Shown here: positions 1-5,918 of the stretch, in pieces
Numbering within the stretch: the first letter of the stretch is position 1
How the letters are laid out: each line of letters opens with the position of its first letter
Assembly (NCBI GenBank): GCA_041658885.1
Contig: JBAZZJ010000007.1
Location: 1-31,184 of the forward strand
Direction of reading: 5' to 3'
Source of the DNA: VMGX01 sp041658885
Lineage (GTDB): Bacteria > Patescibacteriota > Minisyncoccia > Phycocordibacterales > 21-14-all-36-13
Length of the DNA stretch: 31,184 nt
The notes under the pieces: generated by a model
The model's input: only the letters and a program-made list of their open reading frames with translations
Told to the model about the DNA's origin: nothing
Database searches by the model: none
Translations under genes and position numbers: made by a program

Positions 1-338
1 CCTTTTCCATTTGCGACATCCGAATTCAAAAACAAATGAGCCGAAGTTTTGGCAAATCCTTTCCCCAAAAAATAGTTTTGCCAAAACTTCGTCCGCATTA
101 GTCCCGCCACCTGCCCGAAACCTTGAGGGCAGGTGGCGGAACGATTCATTCCACATCGGGATTTTCGCTAAAAAAAGTTCGGATTTCGTCGTACAGAGGG
201 AGCCAAGAAAAAATAACCCTATTTTTAGGGTTATTTTTTTATACCCCCGGCAAGACTTCGAACCTATTTACTTTTCCTATTTATTGGTGTAAATTGAATT
301 TAGAATAATAAGTTATTTAAAAAAGGAGAAAAATCAAC
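1..338. repeat. Gene-free left edge of stacked inverted repeats
   Basis: I see no credible gene here. Three hairpins follow one another: arms at 42-56 and 77-91 (core GAAGTTTTGGCAAA), a GC-rich 13-bp stem at 104-116 / 127-139 (CCGCCACCTGCCC), and an AT-rich stem at 208-220 / 227-239 flanked by A and T runs on both sides that could terminate transcription in either direction. The third hairpin is preceded by GGAGCCAAGAAAAAATAA, the tail of a module that recurs at 1,381, 1,587, 2,987 and 4,109. The GC-rich stem stands out against the AT-rich background. Confidence 0.7.
208..240. terminator. Bidirectional terminator-like hairpin
   Basis: Arms AATAACCCT / AGGGTTATT, extended by A and T runs to 13 bp, enclose a 6-nt loop. 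An A run precedes and a T run follows, so it could act on both strands. An almost identical stem occurs at 1,599-1,628. Confidence 0.55.
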
Positions 339-1016
339 ATGAAAGCACAGGGCTTCACTGACTACAGGATATCTTATGATATTGCTGGACAAAGTGATTT
401 TATTTTTCCTTCGGAAATAGGAGAAATCACTAATTCAAAATACAACGAGGAAGCGTTGGAGCATTTATTAAAAACCTTACCTCAAAAAGAAGATTTTGGA
501 TGGTATAAAGAAAATGACTATATATTTATACCAGGTCCACCAGAAATTTTTTCTATGGAAAAAATTGTTTCTATCCAACCAGGACTATTTTATTTTGATG
601 GTGAAAGAAAAAAACAAATTTGTTTCCAATATTCATTAGGAACAAAGTGGATAATTATCAAAAAAAGTGTTTTGATTAATGAGATATATCATCGTATTCT
701 TTCTGATATTCATGCGAAAATTGAAAAGAAAGAAAATATATCCTATTCATTCCCAAATCCAGCAGAATTAGCTTGGGCTATGCTTATTTATAAAATGAGC
801 AGGAAAAAACTTTTACTTGAGGGATATAAAATTCTTTCCAATGCTGGTGATGGTTTTGATTCTCCTTTATCCCGCAGATTTCCTATTATGTTTGAGTGGA
901 ATGAAGGTAAAATCAATATCTATAAACTAGGTGCAATGAGTTTTTATATTGATGGCATAGTGTTAATAGATTCCAAACCTTTAATTCCTATCCCAGAACC
1001 AGATTTACCTTTTTAA
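339..1016 (+). CDS. Hypothetical protein, 225 aa
   Basis: I do not recognise the family. The product looks soluble and cytoplasmic: no signal peptide, no membrane segment, many aromatic residues and a proline-rich tail (IPIPEPDLPF). The start is well supported by AAGGAG at 323-328, 10 nt before the ATG. The leader (AAGGAGAAAAATCAAC) is almost the same as that of the unrelated orphan gene ending at 27,205 on the other strand. The gene stands alone, with repeats upstream and its own intrinsic terminator 30 nt downstream. This lone, SD-led, self-terminated arrangement is typical of the accessory genes here and unlike the core genes. It probably encodes a real protein; its function is unknown. 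Confidence 0.75.
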   Translation: MKAQGFTDYRISYDIAGQSDFIFPSEIGEITNSKYNEEALEHLLKTLPQKEDFGWYKENDYIFIPGPPEIFSMEKIVSIQPGLFYFDGERKKQICFQYSLGTKWIIIKKSVLINEIYHRILSDIHAKIEKKENISYSFPNPAELAWAMLIYKMSRKKLLLEGYKILSNAGDGFDSPLSRRFPIMFEWNEGKINIYKLGAMSFYIDGIVLIDSKPLIPIPEPDLPF

Positions 1017-1044
1017 TTTTAAAAAGAGAAAGGTTTTAGCATAG

Positions 1045-1079
1045 AAGACCCAATATAATGCAGTTTTGGGTCTTTTTTA
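1045..1079 (+). terminator. Intrinsic terminator of the 339-1016 gene
   Basis: Perfect 9-bp stem AAGACCCAA (1045-1053) / TTGGGTCTT (1066-1074) followed by TTTTTATTT. Confidence 0.8.
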
Positions 1080-1093
1080 TTTACATCAAACAA

Positions 1094-1121
1094 TTTCTAA
1101 CATTCCGCCAAAGATGGACAG
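1094..1121. repeat. Partial copy of the TTCTAAC module
   Basis: Carries TTCTAACATTCCGCCAAAG and a degraded right arm (ATGGACAG), matching the start of the better copy at 2,947-3,004. The GGAGCC tail is missing. Confidence 0.6.
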
Positions 1122-1179
1122 ACAATATTTAACCTAAATTTAGTTAACCAACTCTACACAACTGTGGTAATATTTTTTT

Positions 1180-1347
1180 ATGAATAAGATTAAACTATTA
1201 TGTTTTATTATCGTAATATTGTTCGGTGTGTTTATGTTTGTATATGGTGAATATGATGACAGCCCCGGCGGACAGCTGGTAGGTCTACTGGCGGTCATCA
1301 TCGGTATTGTAGGTGTGATAAAGAGTAGGAATAAACCTTCCGCTTGA
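1180..1347 (+). CDS. Small two-helix membrane protein, 55 aa
   Basis: A short frame on the plus strand that is easily overlooked. Residues 4-22 (KLLCFIIVILFGVFMFVYG) form a clear membrane helix. A polar turn (EYDDSPGGQ) is followed by a second helix (LVGLLAVIIGIVGVI), and a short basic tail (KSRNKPSA) ends at TGA. A hairpin of two helices with an acidic loop and a positive C-terminus looks selected rather than random. No Shine-Dalgarno is visible; the ATG follows a T run. A strong hairpin (1392-1433) lies 45 nt after the stop and could end the transcript. Function unknown. A longer reading frame on the opposite strand over the same bases looks like a shadow. Confidence 0.6.
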   Translation: MNKIKLLCFIIVILFGVFMFVYGEYDDSPGGQLVGLLAVIIGIVGVIKSRNKPSA

Positions 1348-1360
1348 TTCGCGGAAACAA

Positions 1361-1396
1361 GTTCTAACATCGTCTATTCGGTGGAGCAAAAAATAA
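1361..1396. repeat. TTCTAAC module lacking its internal palindrome
   Basis: Reads GTTCTAACAT directly joined to CGTCTATTCGGTGGAGC. Copies at 2,947 and 4,034 carry an extra ~19 bp centred on TCCGCC-AAAG/GAG-GCGGA at exactly this junction, so this is the empty form. Confidence 0.6.
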
Positions 1397-1436
1397 TTTA
1401 ACCCCAATGTGAATATATTGGGGTTAAATTATTTTT
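1392..1436. terminator. Strong hairpin, likely bidirectional terminator
   Basis: Perfect 17-bp stem AATAATTTAACCCCAAT (1392-1408) / its complement (1417-1433) with an 8-nt loop. An A run precedes and a T run follows. It closes the small membrane gene and follows a GGAGC-type module tail. Confidence 0.7.
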
Positions 1437-1553
1437 CTCACGAGGCTGGGCGAGAAGGATGAAGTTTGCGAAGTTTTTGCTTTAGCAAAATAAACGAGTC
1501 CCGGTCGCCAATACTTATGAATTTATGAATTAGTATTGGCCGAGTCCAATTTA

Positions 1554-1582
1554 TCCCGTTAAATAAAATTATTTAATTGGGA
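1554..1582. repeat. CCCGTTA-type palindrome inside a module copy
   Basis: TCCCGTTAAAT ... ATTTAATTGGGA around an A/T loop, immediately followed by CCGCCGGAGCC. In the 2,947 copy the flanks are joined directly (CTATCCGCCGGAGCC), so this looks like an insertion into that module. Confidence 0.5.
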
Positions 1583-1598
1583 CCGCCGGAGCCGAATT

Positions 1599-1628
1599 AA
1601 AAATAACCCTAGAAATAGGGTTATTTTT
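1599..1628. terminator. Terminator-like hairpin
   Basis: 12-bp stem AAAAATAACCCT / AGGGTTATTTTT with a 6-nt loop, near-identical to the hairpin at 208-239. Both follow a GGAGCC-type tail. Confidence 0.55.
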
Positions 1629-1645
1629 GTTTTATTCACAATTAC

Positions 1646-1674
1646 TTGATTTTATAAATCTATAGTTATATAAT
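1646..1674 (+). promoter_or_regulatory. Sigma70-type promoter with no ordinary gene behind it
   Basis: TTGATT (1646-1651), a 17-nt spacer and TATAAT (1669-1674). The predicted transcript start is near 1681. Within 15 nt the sequence enters a terminator hairpin, and the next gene is convergent, so this promoter would drive only a very short RNA. Confidence 0.55.
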
Positions 1675-1680
1675 ACCTGT

Positions 1681-1738
1681 ATCATTATGAAAGAGACCCT
1701 TATGTAGATCCGTCTACATTGGGGGCTTTTTCTTTTTA
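1681..1738 (+). ncRNA. Candidate ~58-nt RNA: short peptide and terminator hairpin
   Basis: Starts about 7 nt after a good -10 box. It contains ATG AAA GAG ACC CTT ATG TAG (a six-residue frame from 1688) and then a hairpin with arms at 1695-1708 and 1713-1726 (ATGTAGA tccg TCTACAT plus CCC/GGG), ending in CTTTTTCTTTTTA. The layout resembles a leader peptide plus attenuator, but no gene lies downstream on this strand. The hairpin may also terminate the opposite-strand gene that ends at 1736. This is inference from promoter and terminator spacing only. Confidence 0.35.
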
Positions 1739-2218
1739 TATTTTATCTGAAAATTTATGGTAAAGATCATTCAAAAAAGTAATTTCTACATTTTTATTTC
1801 TTAATAAAATGGAACATTTATTTTCGTCTGGAGCAATAATTATTTCCAATGAATTATTTTCCTTGAGAAATTCAACTAAACACCCGAAGTCTCCATCTCC
1901 TGTAATTAAAATACATTTTGAAAAAGATTTTGTGTAAAAATCTGATACAGTTTTTAATACAAGTTCTGCATCACAATTTCCTTTTATTTTTTCTCCAACA
2001 GAAACTGTTTGTTTAAAAATTAAAATGTAACCACAGGTTTGTAAGTATTCATAAAATTTCACTCTTTCAGGTACAAGTCCAATGAATAAATAAATATTTT
2101 TTGCATTATATTTCTGTCTAAGCCATCCTCTTAATTTTTTATAATCAATATTAAATCCTAATTCTTTGGCTGATCTGTACAAATTATTTCCGTCTATATA
2201 AATATTAGTTTTCCCCAT
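1736..2218 (-). CDS. NYN-domain protein (LabA/DUF88-like)
   Basis: 160 aa, essentially one NYN domain of the PIN-like nuclease fold. The N-terminal strand ends in YIDGNN (residues 7-12, first acidic site). A middle GNCDAELVL supplies the conserved Asp, and ILITGDGDF supplies the C-terminal acidic pair, so the metal-binding acidic set looks complete and a ribonuclease role is plausible. Family knowledge: NYN proteins are predicted metal-dependent RNases or RNA-processing factors. The start is supported by an extended -10 (TGATATAAT) that ends six bases before the ATG, which would give a leaderless mRNA; there is no Shine-Dalgarno. The gene stands alone. Its 3' end meets the hairpin at 1695-1726. 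Confidence 0.85.
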   Translation of the reverse strand: MGKTNIYIDGNNLYRSAKELGFNIDYKKLRGWLRQKYNAKNIYLFIGLVPERVKFYEYLQTCGYILIFKQTVSVGEKIKGNCDAELVLKTVSDFYTKSFSKCILITGDGDFGCLVEFLKENNSLEIIIAPDENKCSILLRNKNVEITFLNDLYHKFSDKI

Positions 2219-2227
2219 AATTTAATT

Positions 2228-2236
2228 ATATCATTT
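2228..2236 (-). promoter_or_regulatory. Extended -10 placed for leaderless start of NYN gene
   Basis: Minus-strand TGATATAAT followed by TAAATT and then ATG. The 7-nt spacing puts the transcript start at the start codon. Confidence 0.5.
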
Positions 2237-2253
2237 TTTATTTTTGAAATAAA

Positions 2254-2278
2254 AACACGGCTTTTTGATGGCCGTGTT
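2254..2278 (-). terminator. Intrinsic terminator of the ITPase-like gene
   Basis: Stem AACACGGC / GCCGTGTT with a 9-nt loop. On the minus strand it is followed by TTTTATTTC, 4 nt after the stop of the gene ending at 2283. Confidence 0.75.
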
Positions 2279-2282
2279 GTTT

Positions 2283-2882
2283 TCACAAAATTGATTGAAC
2301 AAATTCACAAAGTTGTTTGCCAATTACTTTTTGCCAGAACCTGTTTTGTTCATCCTGAGACATATCAGATATATAGATTTCCGTCTCTGGATCAATCTGT
2401 ATTGATTCTAGAGGATAACCATTTACGAGATTGTTGCTTGGTTTTGAAACAAATACCCTTGGAGAAATAATCGTGGTCTCTCCTAGAATTTTTCCTTTGT
2501 CTGCAACACAAATTGCAAATTCCCATTTTCCATTTATTTTACCACCGAGTTTGTCTATCATAGAAATGTAATGTTCCAATAGTTCATCATCCGTTGGTCT
2601 ATCCTTTCTACCTAAAATTCTTCGGACATTCATTTTGGGTTGTTCTTCATTTGATAAACCCTCGAGATATAAAGCATTATCCATTGAAAGAACAATTTTA
2701 TTTAGACGTTCTGAATAATGTTTTACCTTGAGTCTTGCGTTTTCTTGTGGAGTTAAACCATTCTCCTCAACATCATCAATTTTGTAAGGCAGTCCTTCAA
2801 CAATAATTGGTAATTCAAAAAGAGCTCCTGCGATTTGTTTAACTTTAGCTTGATTTTGTGTTCCTATTATTAATGTTTTCAT
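2283..2882 (-). CDS. HAM1/RdgB-like NTP pyrophosphatase (divergent)
   Basis: About 199 aa. The start LIIGTQNQAKVKQI matches the family's ATGNxxKxxE substrate loop. ENARLKVKHYSERL matches the ENAxxKA helix, and LSMDNALYLEGL sits where the ADDSGL metal motif is expected, so the acidic centre is only partly kept. Family knowledge: these enzymes hydrolyse ITP/XTP to the monophosphate and keep deaminated purines out of nucleic acids. An upstream in-frame ATG at 2888 exists, but AAAGGA touches it with no spacing, whereas ATG 2882 has a proper gap, so I chose the latter. It is followed by its own terminator. The divergent metal motif leaves substrate and activity uncertain. Confidence 0.72.
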   Translation of the reverse strand: MKTLIIGTQNQAKVKQIAGALFELPIIVEGLPYKIDDVEENGLTPQENARLKVKHYSERLNKIVLSMDNALYLEGLSNEEQPKMNVRRILGRKDRPTDDELLEHYISMIDKLGGKINGKWEFAICVADKGKILGETTIISPRVFVSKPSNNLVNGYPLESIQIDPETEIYISDMSQDEQNRFWQKVIGKQLCEFVQSIL

Positions 2883-2946
2883 GACCATTCCTTTTTTATT
2901 TTCTCCACATATTAAATCATTTTAGAACAATTTAATCAAACATAAT

Positions 2947-3004
2947 TTCTAACATTCCGCCAAAGGCGGACAAGCGTCTATCCGCCGGAGCCAAGAAAAA
3001 ATAA
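2947..3004. repeat. Most complete TTCTAAC...GGAGCC module
   Basis: Runs TTCTAACATTCCGCCAAAGG through CGGACAAGCGTCTATCC to GCCGGAGCCAAGAAAAAATAA. It contains the internal palindrome TCCGCC-AAA-GGCGGA. Its AAAAAATAA end doubles as the minus-strand T tract of the terminator at 3007-3029. Confidence 0.6.
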
Positions 3005-3029
3005 AAGCGACCAAGTTTATCTTGGTCGC
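2996..3029 (-). terminator. Intrinsic terminator of the secreted beta-rich gene
   Basis: Perfect 9-bp stem GCGACCAAG (3007-3015) / CTTGGTCGC (3021-3029). On the minus strand a TTTTATTTTTT run follows. Confidence 0.8.
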
Positions 3030-3039
3030 CCAGGTCTTT

Positions 3040-3900
3040 CTAATCATCGTTGATTGGAAGGAAAAGTCCTACTTCGTAAAAAAGGAATGACGATCCTCCG
3101 GGAAAAGAAAGTTGAAAATCTCTCCCCGTATCTGTTAATTCAGATCCAACGTGTTTTTCCATAAAAGAAAGGCGTAAACCAAATCTTCCAGAAAAAATAA
3201 AATTGATTCCTCCGTAAAAATCCCCCCTAGTACTTATCTTGCCTAAATCATAAGAATTTTTGTCTTCATAACTACCCCAACGATCCCAACCATTTTTCGC
3301 TATGATAAAACTCTCATTTTTTTGTGGCTGATAACCTACAAAGAGGTTTGTTTTCCAAAACACATCCTTCCTGTCATCAGAGGACCATAGAACCAAAGAG
3401 GGTGTTTTTAGTTCAGCAAGAAATGAGATTTTAATTTCCTCTTTCGTGGAAAAATAGTAATGAACGTATGCCGCTCCCCAGTCAGGTCCGTATCGCGGCG
3501 CGTAATTAAATTTTTCCTCTCCAAAATCTTCCCGAGTAAGAGTAAAAATTTTTCTAGCAAATCCAGTTTGGTAGCAACCAATGCCAAAGCCCAAAGTGGA
3601 AAATAGCCATACTTTAAGTGTCATCAGTCTCAAACTCGTCATACTGTAAAGGATGGGTACATTACCGGGGAGGATAATCTCTTCACCAGCATCAGGATCG
3701 TCCTTGTGAATGGGGACCGTTCTCAAGTAGAGCGGAACCTCATTGATTTTTATTTGAGGGTTGGTATTAAAAATGTTTATTCCAACACTCAATAGTTCAA
3801 GTTCGAATGAAAGCGCCGAATTTATAGCTGGATTTTTCTCCTGCGCTTCCATTACCAACGGCATGGCAAACGCCAATAATATGATCATGAATACTTTCAT
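3040..3900 (-). CDS. Secreted beta-strand-rich protein, outer-membrane-barrel-like
   Basis: 286 aa with a clean Sec signal peptide (MKVFMIILLAFAMPLVMEAQ, cleavage probably after MEA). The mature part is rich in alternating hydrophobic/aromatic strands with Gly/Asn/Asp turns. It ends in closely spaced strands (YGGINFIF, FGLRLSFMEK, FLFYEVGLFLPIN), as in small outer-membrane barrels. No family is recognised. The start has the best ribosome site in the window (AAAGGAGG, then TTTATC, then ATG). Its bases look more GC-rich than those of most neighbours. A minus-strand TATAAT lies at 3970-3975 and a seven-C run just upstream of it. An outer-membrane-type protein is odd in a lineage thought to lack an outer membrane, so transfer or a different wall-associated role is possible. 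Confidence 0.72.
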   Translation of the reverse strand: MKVFMIILLAFAMPLVMEAQEKNPAINSALSFELELLSVGINIFNTNPQIKINEVPLYLRTVPIHKDDPDAGEEIILPGNVPILYSMTSLRLMTLKVWLFSTLGFGIGCYQTGFARKIFTLTREDFGEEKFNYAPRYGPDWGAAYVHYYFSTKEEIKISFLAELKTPSLVLWSSDDRKDVFWKTNLFVGYQPQKNESFIIAKNGWDRWGSYEDKNSYDLGKISTRGDFYGGINFIFSGRFGLRLSFMEKHVGSELTDTGRDFQLSFPGGSSFLFYEVGLFLPINDD

Positions 3901-3969
3901 GATAAACCTCCTTTCTTTTAGTGAGTTTGTGTATATTTAGTATTTAAAGAACTAAATTAATGATACTGT

Positions 3970-4003
3970 ATTATATAAATTCAGTCAATAGCCAACGGGG
4001 GGG
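3970..4003 (-). promoter_or_regulatory. Putative promoter of the beta-rich gene with a C7 tract
   Basis: TATAAT on the minus strand at 3975-3970. The homopolymer at 3997-4003 (C on the minus strand) falls at about the -35 position. I see no convincing -35 hexamer. Confidence 0.4.
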
Positions 4004-4033
4004 CGAACGACCCATTTATTCATTCAGAATAAG

Positions 4034-4133
4034 TTCTAACCCCAGTTAACTAGCTTCGCTGTAAACGGGGTAAACATTCCGCCAGAGGCGGACAGGCGTC
4101 TATTCGGTGGAGCCAATAAAAAATAATCTGATT
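4034..4133. repeat. TTCTAAC module interrupted by a CCCAGTTAAC hairpin
   Basis: TTCTAAC is followed by a 32-nt palindrome (4041-4072: CCCAGTTAAC ... AAACGGGGTA), then AACATTCCGCCAGAGGCGGA and on to GGTGGAGCCAATAAAAAATAA. AAC at 4038-4040 and 4073-4075 flanks the palindrome. Removing the palindrome and one AAC restores TTCTAACATTCCGCC, exactly as seen at 2,947. A weak hairpin (AATAATCTG / CAGGTTATT) follows the module. Confidence 0.65.
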
Positions 4134-4159
4134 TTATACAGGTTATTTTTGTTTAACGC

Positions 4160-4188
4160 TTGACAAATAAATAGTTTGGATATATAAT
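4160..4188 (+). promoter_or_regulatory. Consensus sigma70 promoter of the 4255 gene
   Basis: Perfect TTGACA (4160-4165), 17-nt spacer, perfect TATAAT (4183-4188). The transcript would start near 4195, giving a ~60-nt leader. Confidence 0.85.
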
Positions 4189-4254
4189 ATATAAGGAAAA
4201 TAAAGAAAGTTATTTAATAAATTTTTTTAAAAACGAATTTTCCGAGGAGGAAAG

Positions 4255-4581
4255 ATGAACGATTTACTTCAAGAAACAGAATATATTCCTACCTTGGAAG
4301 AAATAAAAAATATTTTCAAGGAATTACTCAAGGGGCAAAAATACAAAATTATCAGAAAAATTTCTGATAAAAAAGGTTTGTATCTTTTGGATATTAAAAT
4401 TTCAAAAGAAGATGGGTACGGGTGCCACGACGAATATTCATATATGAGAAAGGGAAAGTACCCACAAGGTCAATCCTCGGTTACTGGTATCTACCTAACA
4501 TTTTTTAATCGGTCCGGTGTCCCAAAAGGCGGACACTCGGTAGCTAAGTTTGAAAATCAAAAATGGGTATTAATTCCTTAA
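4255..4581 (+). CDS. Hypothetical protein, 108 aa
   Basis: I do not recognise a named family. The N-terminal half is charged and helical (EIKNIFKELLKGQKYKIIRK). The C-terminal half is Gly/aromatic-rich and probably beta (GYGCHDEYSYMRKGKYPQGQ, then TGIYLTFF, GGHSVAKF and a final WVLIP). No signal peptide or membrane segment is present. The start follows a strong GAGGAGG (spacing AAAG). It has a textbook promoter 67 nt upstream and its own terminator 17 nt downstream, so it is a complete single-gene unit and probably well expressed. Function unknown. Confidence 0.75.
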   Translation: MNDLLQETEYIPTLEEIKNIFKELLKGQKYKIIRKISDKKGLYLLDIKISKEDGYGCHDEYSYMRKGKYPQGQSSVTGIYLTFFNRSGVPKGGHSVAKFENQKWVLIP

Positions 4582-4597
4582 ATTTTGATTTTTAGTG

Positions 4598-4628
4598 AGT
4601 CGCTTATATTTTATAAGCGACTTTTTTG
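4598..4628 (+). terminator. Intrinsic terminator of the 4255 gene
   Basis: Perfect 11-bp stem AGTCGCTTATA (4598-4608) / TATAAGCGACT (4612-4622), then TTTTTG. Confidence 0.85.
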
Positions 4629-4698
4629 TTATAGTTAATTTGTTAAATGATTCATCAGTAATAAATTTTTAGTACAGAAAATTTAATCAAATATAAAT

Positions 4699-5022
4699 AT
4701 GAAAAAAAGCACAAAATTATCAAAATATATAAATCCGGTTTTTAAGTTTTTGAAAACAATACCAAAAGGGAAGGTAGTTACGTATAAAAATATTGCAAGA
4801 CATTGTGGAATACGAAATGCAAGAAATATTGGTTGGGTTTTGAAACAAAATACGGAATCAAACAGGGTCCCGTGTTATAAAGTTATTTGTTCAAATGGTA
4901 AATTGGCAGGTGGTTATAAATTTGGTGGACAAAAAGAACAAAAAAAGCATTTACTCGATGATGGCATTGAATTTAATAAAAGTGGGAGAATTAAAGATTT
5001 CAAAGTGATTTGTTATAATTAG
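4699..5022 (+). CDS. MGMT/Ogt-like O6-alkylguanine-DNA methyltransferase domain
   Basis: 107 aa, only the DNA-binding/alkyl-transfer domain. Motifs in order: IPKGKVVTYKNIA (helix-turn-helix), RNARNIGWVLKQN (arginine-finger region), NRVPCYKVICSNGKLAGGYKFG (active site and Gly turn), then KKHLLDDGI. Family knowledge: the Cys of PCHRV accepts the alkyl group from O6-alkylguanine, and the neighbouring His activates it. Here the Cys is kept but His-Arg is replaced by Tyr-Lys (PCYKV). Alkyltransferase-like proteins instead lose the Cys (PWHRV), so this is neither standard type. Activity is uncertain. No Shine-Dalgarno is visible. The next gene starts 5 nt after the stop, making an operon. Confidence 0.82.
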   Translation: MKKSTKLSKYINPVFKFLKTIPKGKVVTYKNIARHCGIRNARNIGWVLKQNTESNRVPCYKVICSNGKLAGGYKFGGQKEQKKHLLDDGIEFNKSGRIKDFKVICYN

Positions 5023-5026
5023 AAGA

Positions 5027-5248
5027 ATGATAACTCGTATAAAAGTTCATTCAGATTCAAAAAAGACGAAGATAGAAAAATTATCTGAAAATCGTTTTGA
5101 AGTTTGGGTAAAAGAAAAAGCTGAAAATAATTTTGCAAATGAAGGCATGATTGAGTTACTTTCGGAATATTTAAATAAACCAAAAAATAAGATAATAATT
5201 ATTTCAGGGCATAAAAGACCAAACAAAACAATTGAGATTTCAGAATGA
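5027..5248 (+). CDS. DUF167 (YggU-like) family protein
   Basis: 73 aa, a compact DUF167 domain: opening strand ITRIKVHSDSKKTKIE, VWVKEKAENNFANEGMIELLSEYLNK (the family's VxAPPxxGKAN helix region in a diverged form), then KIIIISGHKRPNKTIEI, the conserved GxxSRxKxxxI ending. The family is widespread and of unknown function. It starts 5 nt after the MGMT-like gene and has no Shine-Dalgarno of its own, so it is probably co-transcribed and translated by coupling. Confidence 0.85.
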   Translation: MITRIKVHSDSKKTKIEKLSENRFEVWVKEKAENNFANEGMIELLSEYLNKPKNKIIIISGHKRPNKTIEISE

Positions 5249-5298
5249 TGACAAGTTATAAATTATTTAAAAATTGATTGTAATTCAATCTTAAAACT

Positions 5299-5332
5299 TA
5301 AAACATAAAAACATAAAAACATAAAGACATAA
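5299..5332. repeat. Short AT-rich tandem repeat
   Basis: About four units of AAAACATA(A), degenerating to AAAGACAT, just upstream of the first 28-nt palindrome. Confidence 0.5.
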
Positions 5333-5340
5333 TTAAAACC

Positions 5341-5368
5341 ATTCCCTTATTTAGCTAAATAAGGGAAT
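5341..5368. repeat. 28-nt perfect palindrome, copy 1
   Basis: ATTCCCTTATTTAG and its exact reverse complement, no loop. The identical sequence occurs at 5814-5841 on the far side of the ArsR-type gene. Confidence 0.85.
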
Positions 5369-5445
5369 AACCCAGAAAAATTTGAGTAATAGGGAAGAGA
5401 GAATAAAAAATTAGGATAATAAAATAGATAAAGATAAATAAAAAA

Positions 5446-5724
5446 ATGAACGACGCAAAACAATTTAAAAAATTAGAAAAACAAATGAAATCTCTTGCAA
5501 ATTATCGCCGTTTGTTGATAATTGCCTTCATCAAAAAACAAAACAAAGTATCAGTTGGTGATATAGCCGAAGAACTAAAAATTTCAATCCAATCTACATC
5601 CAGACATCTTAAAATTCTTGAAAACGCTGAAATATTGTCATCAGAACAGAAAGGATTACTCGTGTATTATTTTTTATTAAAATCGGAGTCCGTTTTTATT
5701 TCCCAATTTATATCAGCTCTTTAA
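5446..5724 (+). CDS. ArsR-family winged helix regulator
   Basis: 92 aa. An N-terminal helix (FKKLEKQMKSLANYRRLLIIAFI) leads into a typical ArsR helix-turn-helix: VSVGDIAEELKISIQSTSRHLKILENAEIL, followed by a short wing (SSEQKGLLVYYFL). This is the DNA-contacting module of ArsR/SmtB repressors. I see no Cys pair for metal sensing, so a metal role is not supported. No Shine-Dalgarno; the upstream region is a long A/T run. Two identical 28-bp palindromes sit 78 bp before and 90 bp after the gene and are possible operators or simply local repeats. The target is unknown. Confidence 0.82.
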   Translation: MNDAKQFKKLEKQMKSLANYRRLLIIAFIKKQNKVSVGDIAEELKISIQSTSRHLKILENAEILSSEQKGLLVYYFLLKSESVFISQFISAL

Positions 5725-5737
5725 GACATCCCAGATT

Positions 5738-5800
5738 TATTATTTTATTATTTTATTATTTTATTGTTTTGTTGTTTTATTATTTTGTTATTTTATTTTT
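5738..5800. repeat. TTTTATTA tandem repeat
   Basis: Seven to eight imperfect units of an 8-nt TTTTATTA/TTTTGTTG motif, directly before the second 28-nt palindrome. Confidence 0.7.
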
Positions 5801-5813
5801 TCATTATTCCAAT

Positions 5814-5841
5814 ATTCCCTTATTTAGCTAAATAAGGGAAT
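5814..5841. repeat. 28-nt perfect palindrome, copy 2
   Basis: Identical to 5341-5368. Here the pairing extends one more base on each side (T/A). Confidence 0.85.
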
Positions 5842-5901
5842 ATGATATCTACAAATTGGTCAGTTGGTTTTTTGAAGTATTTTATTAAACTAGTTTGCCT
5901 A

Positions 5902-5910
5902 TGATATAAT
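5902..5910 (+). promoter_or_regulatory. Extended -10 of the hibernation factor gene
   Basis: TGATATAAT with TATAAT at 5905-5910, 8 nt before the ATG, so the mRNA is probably leaderless. Confidence 0.6.
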
Positions 5911-5918
5911 AAATTAAT

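Noticed and set aside
11..292. 93-residue open frame at the left edge
   Set aside because: It runs through three hairpins and a repeat tail, has no ribosome site and no protein-like pattern.
240..330. tRNA-like piece (TTCGAACC near 255-263)
   Set aside because: No cloverleaf could be drawn on either strand.
1140..1370. 76-residue minus-strand frame
   Set aside because: It lies opposite the small two-helix membrane gene, whose plus-strand frame has the better protein pattern.
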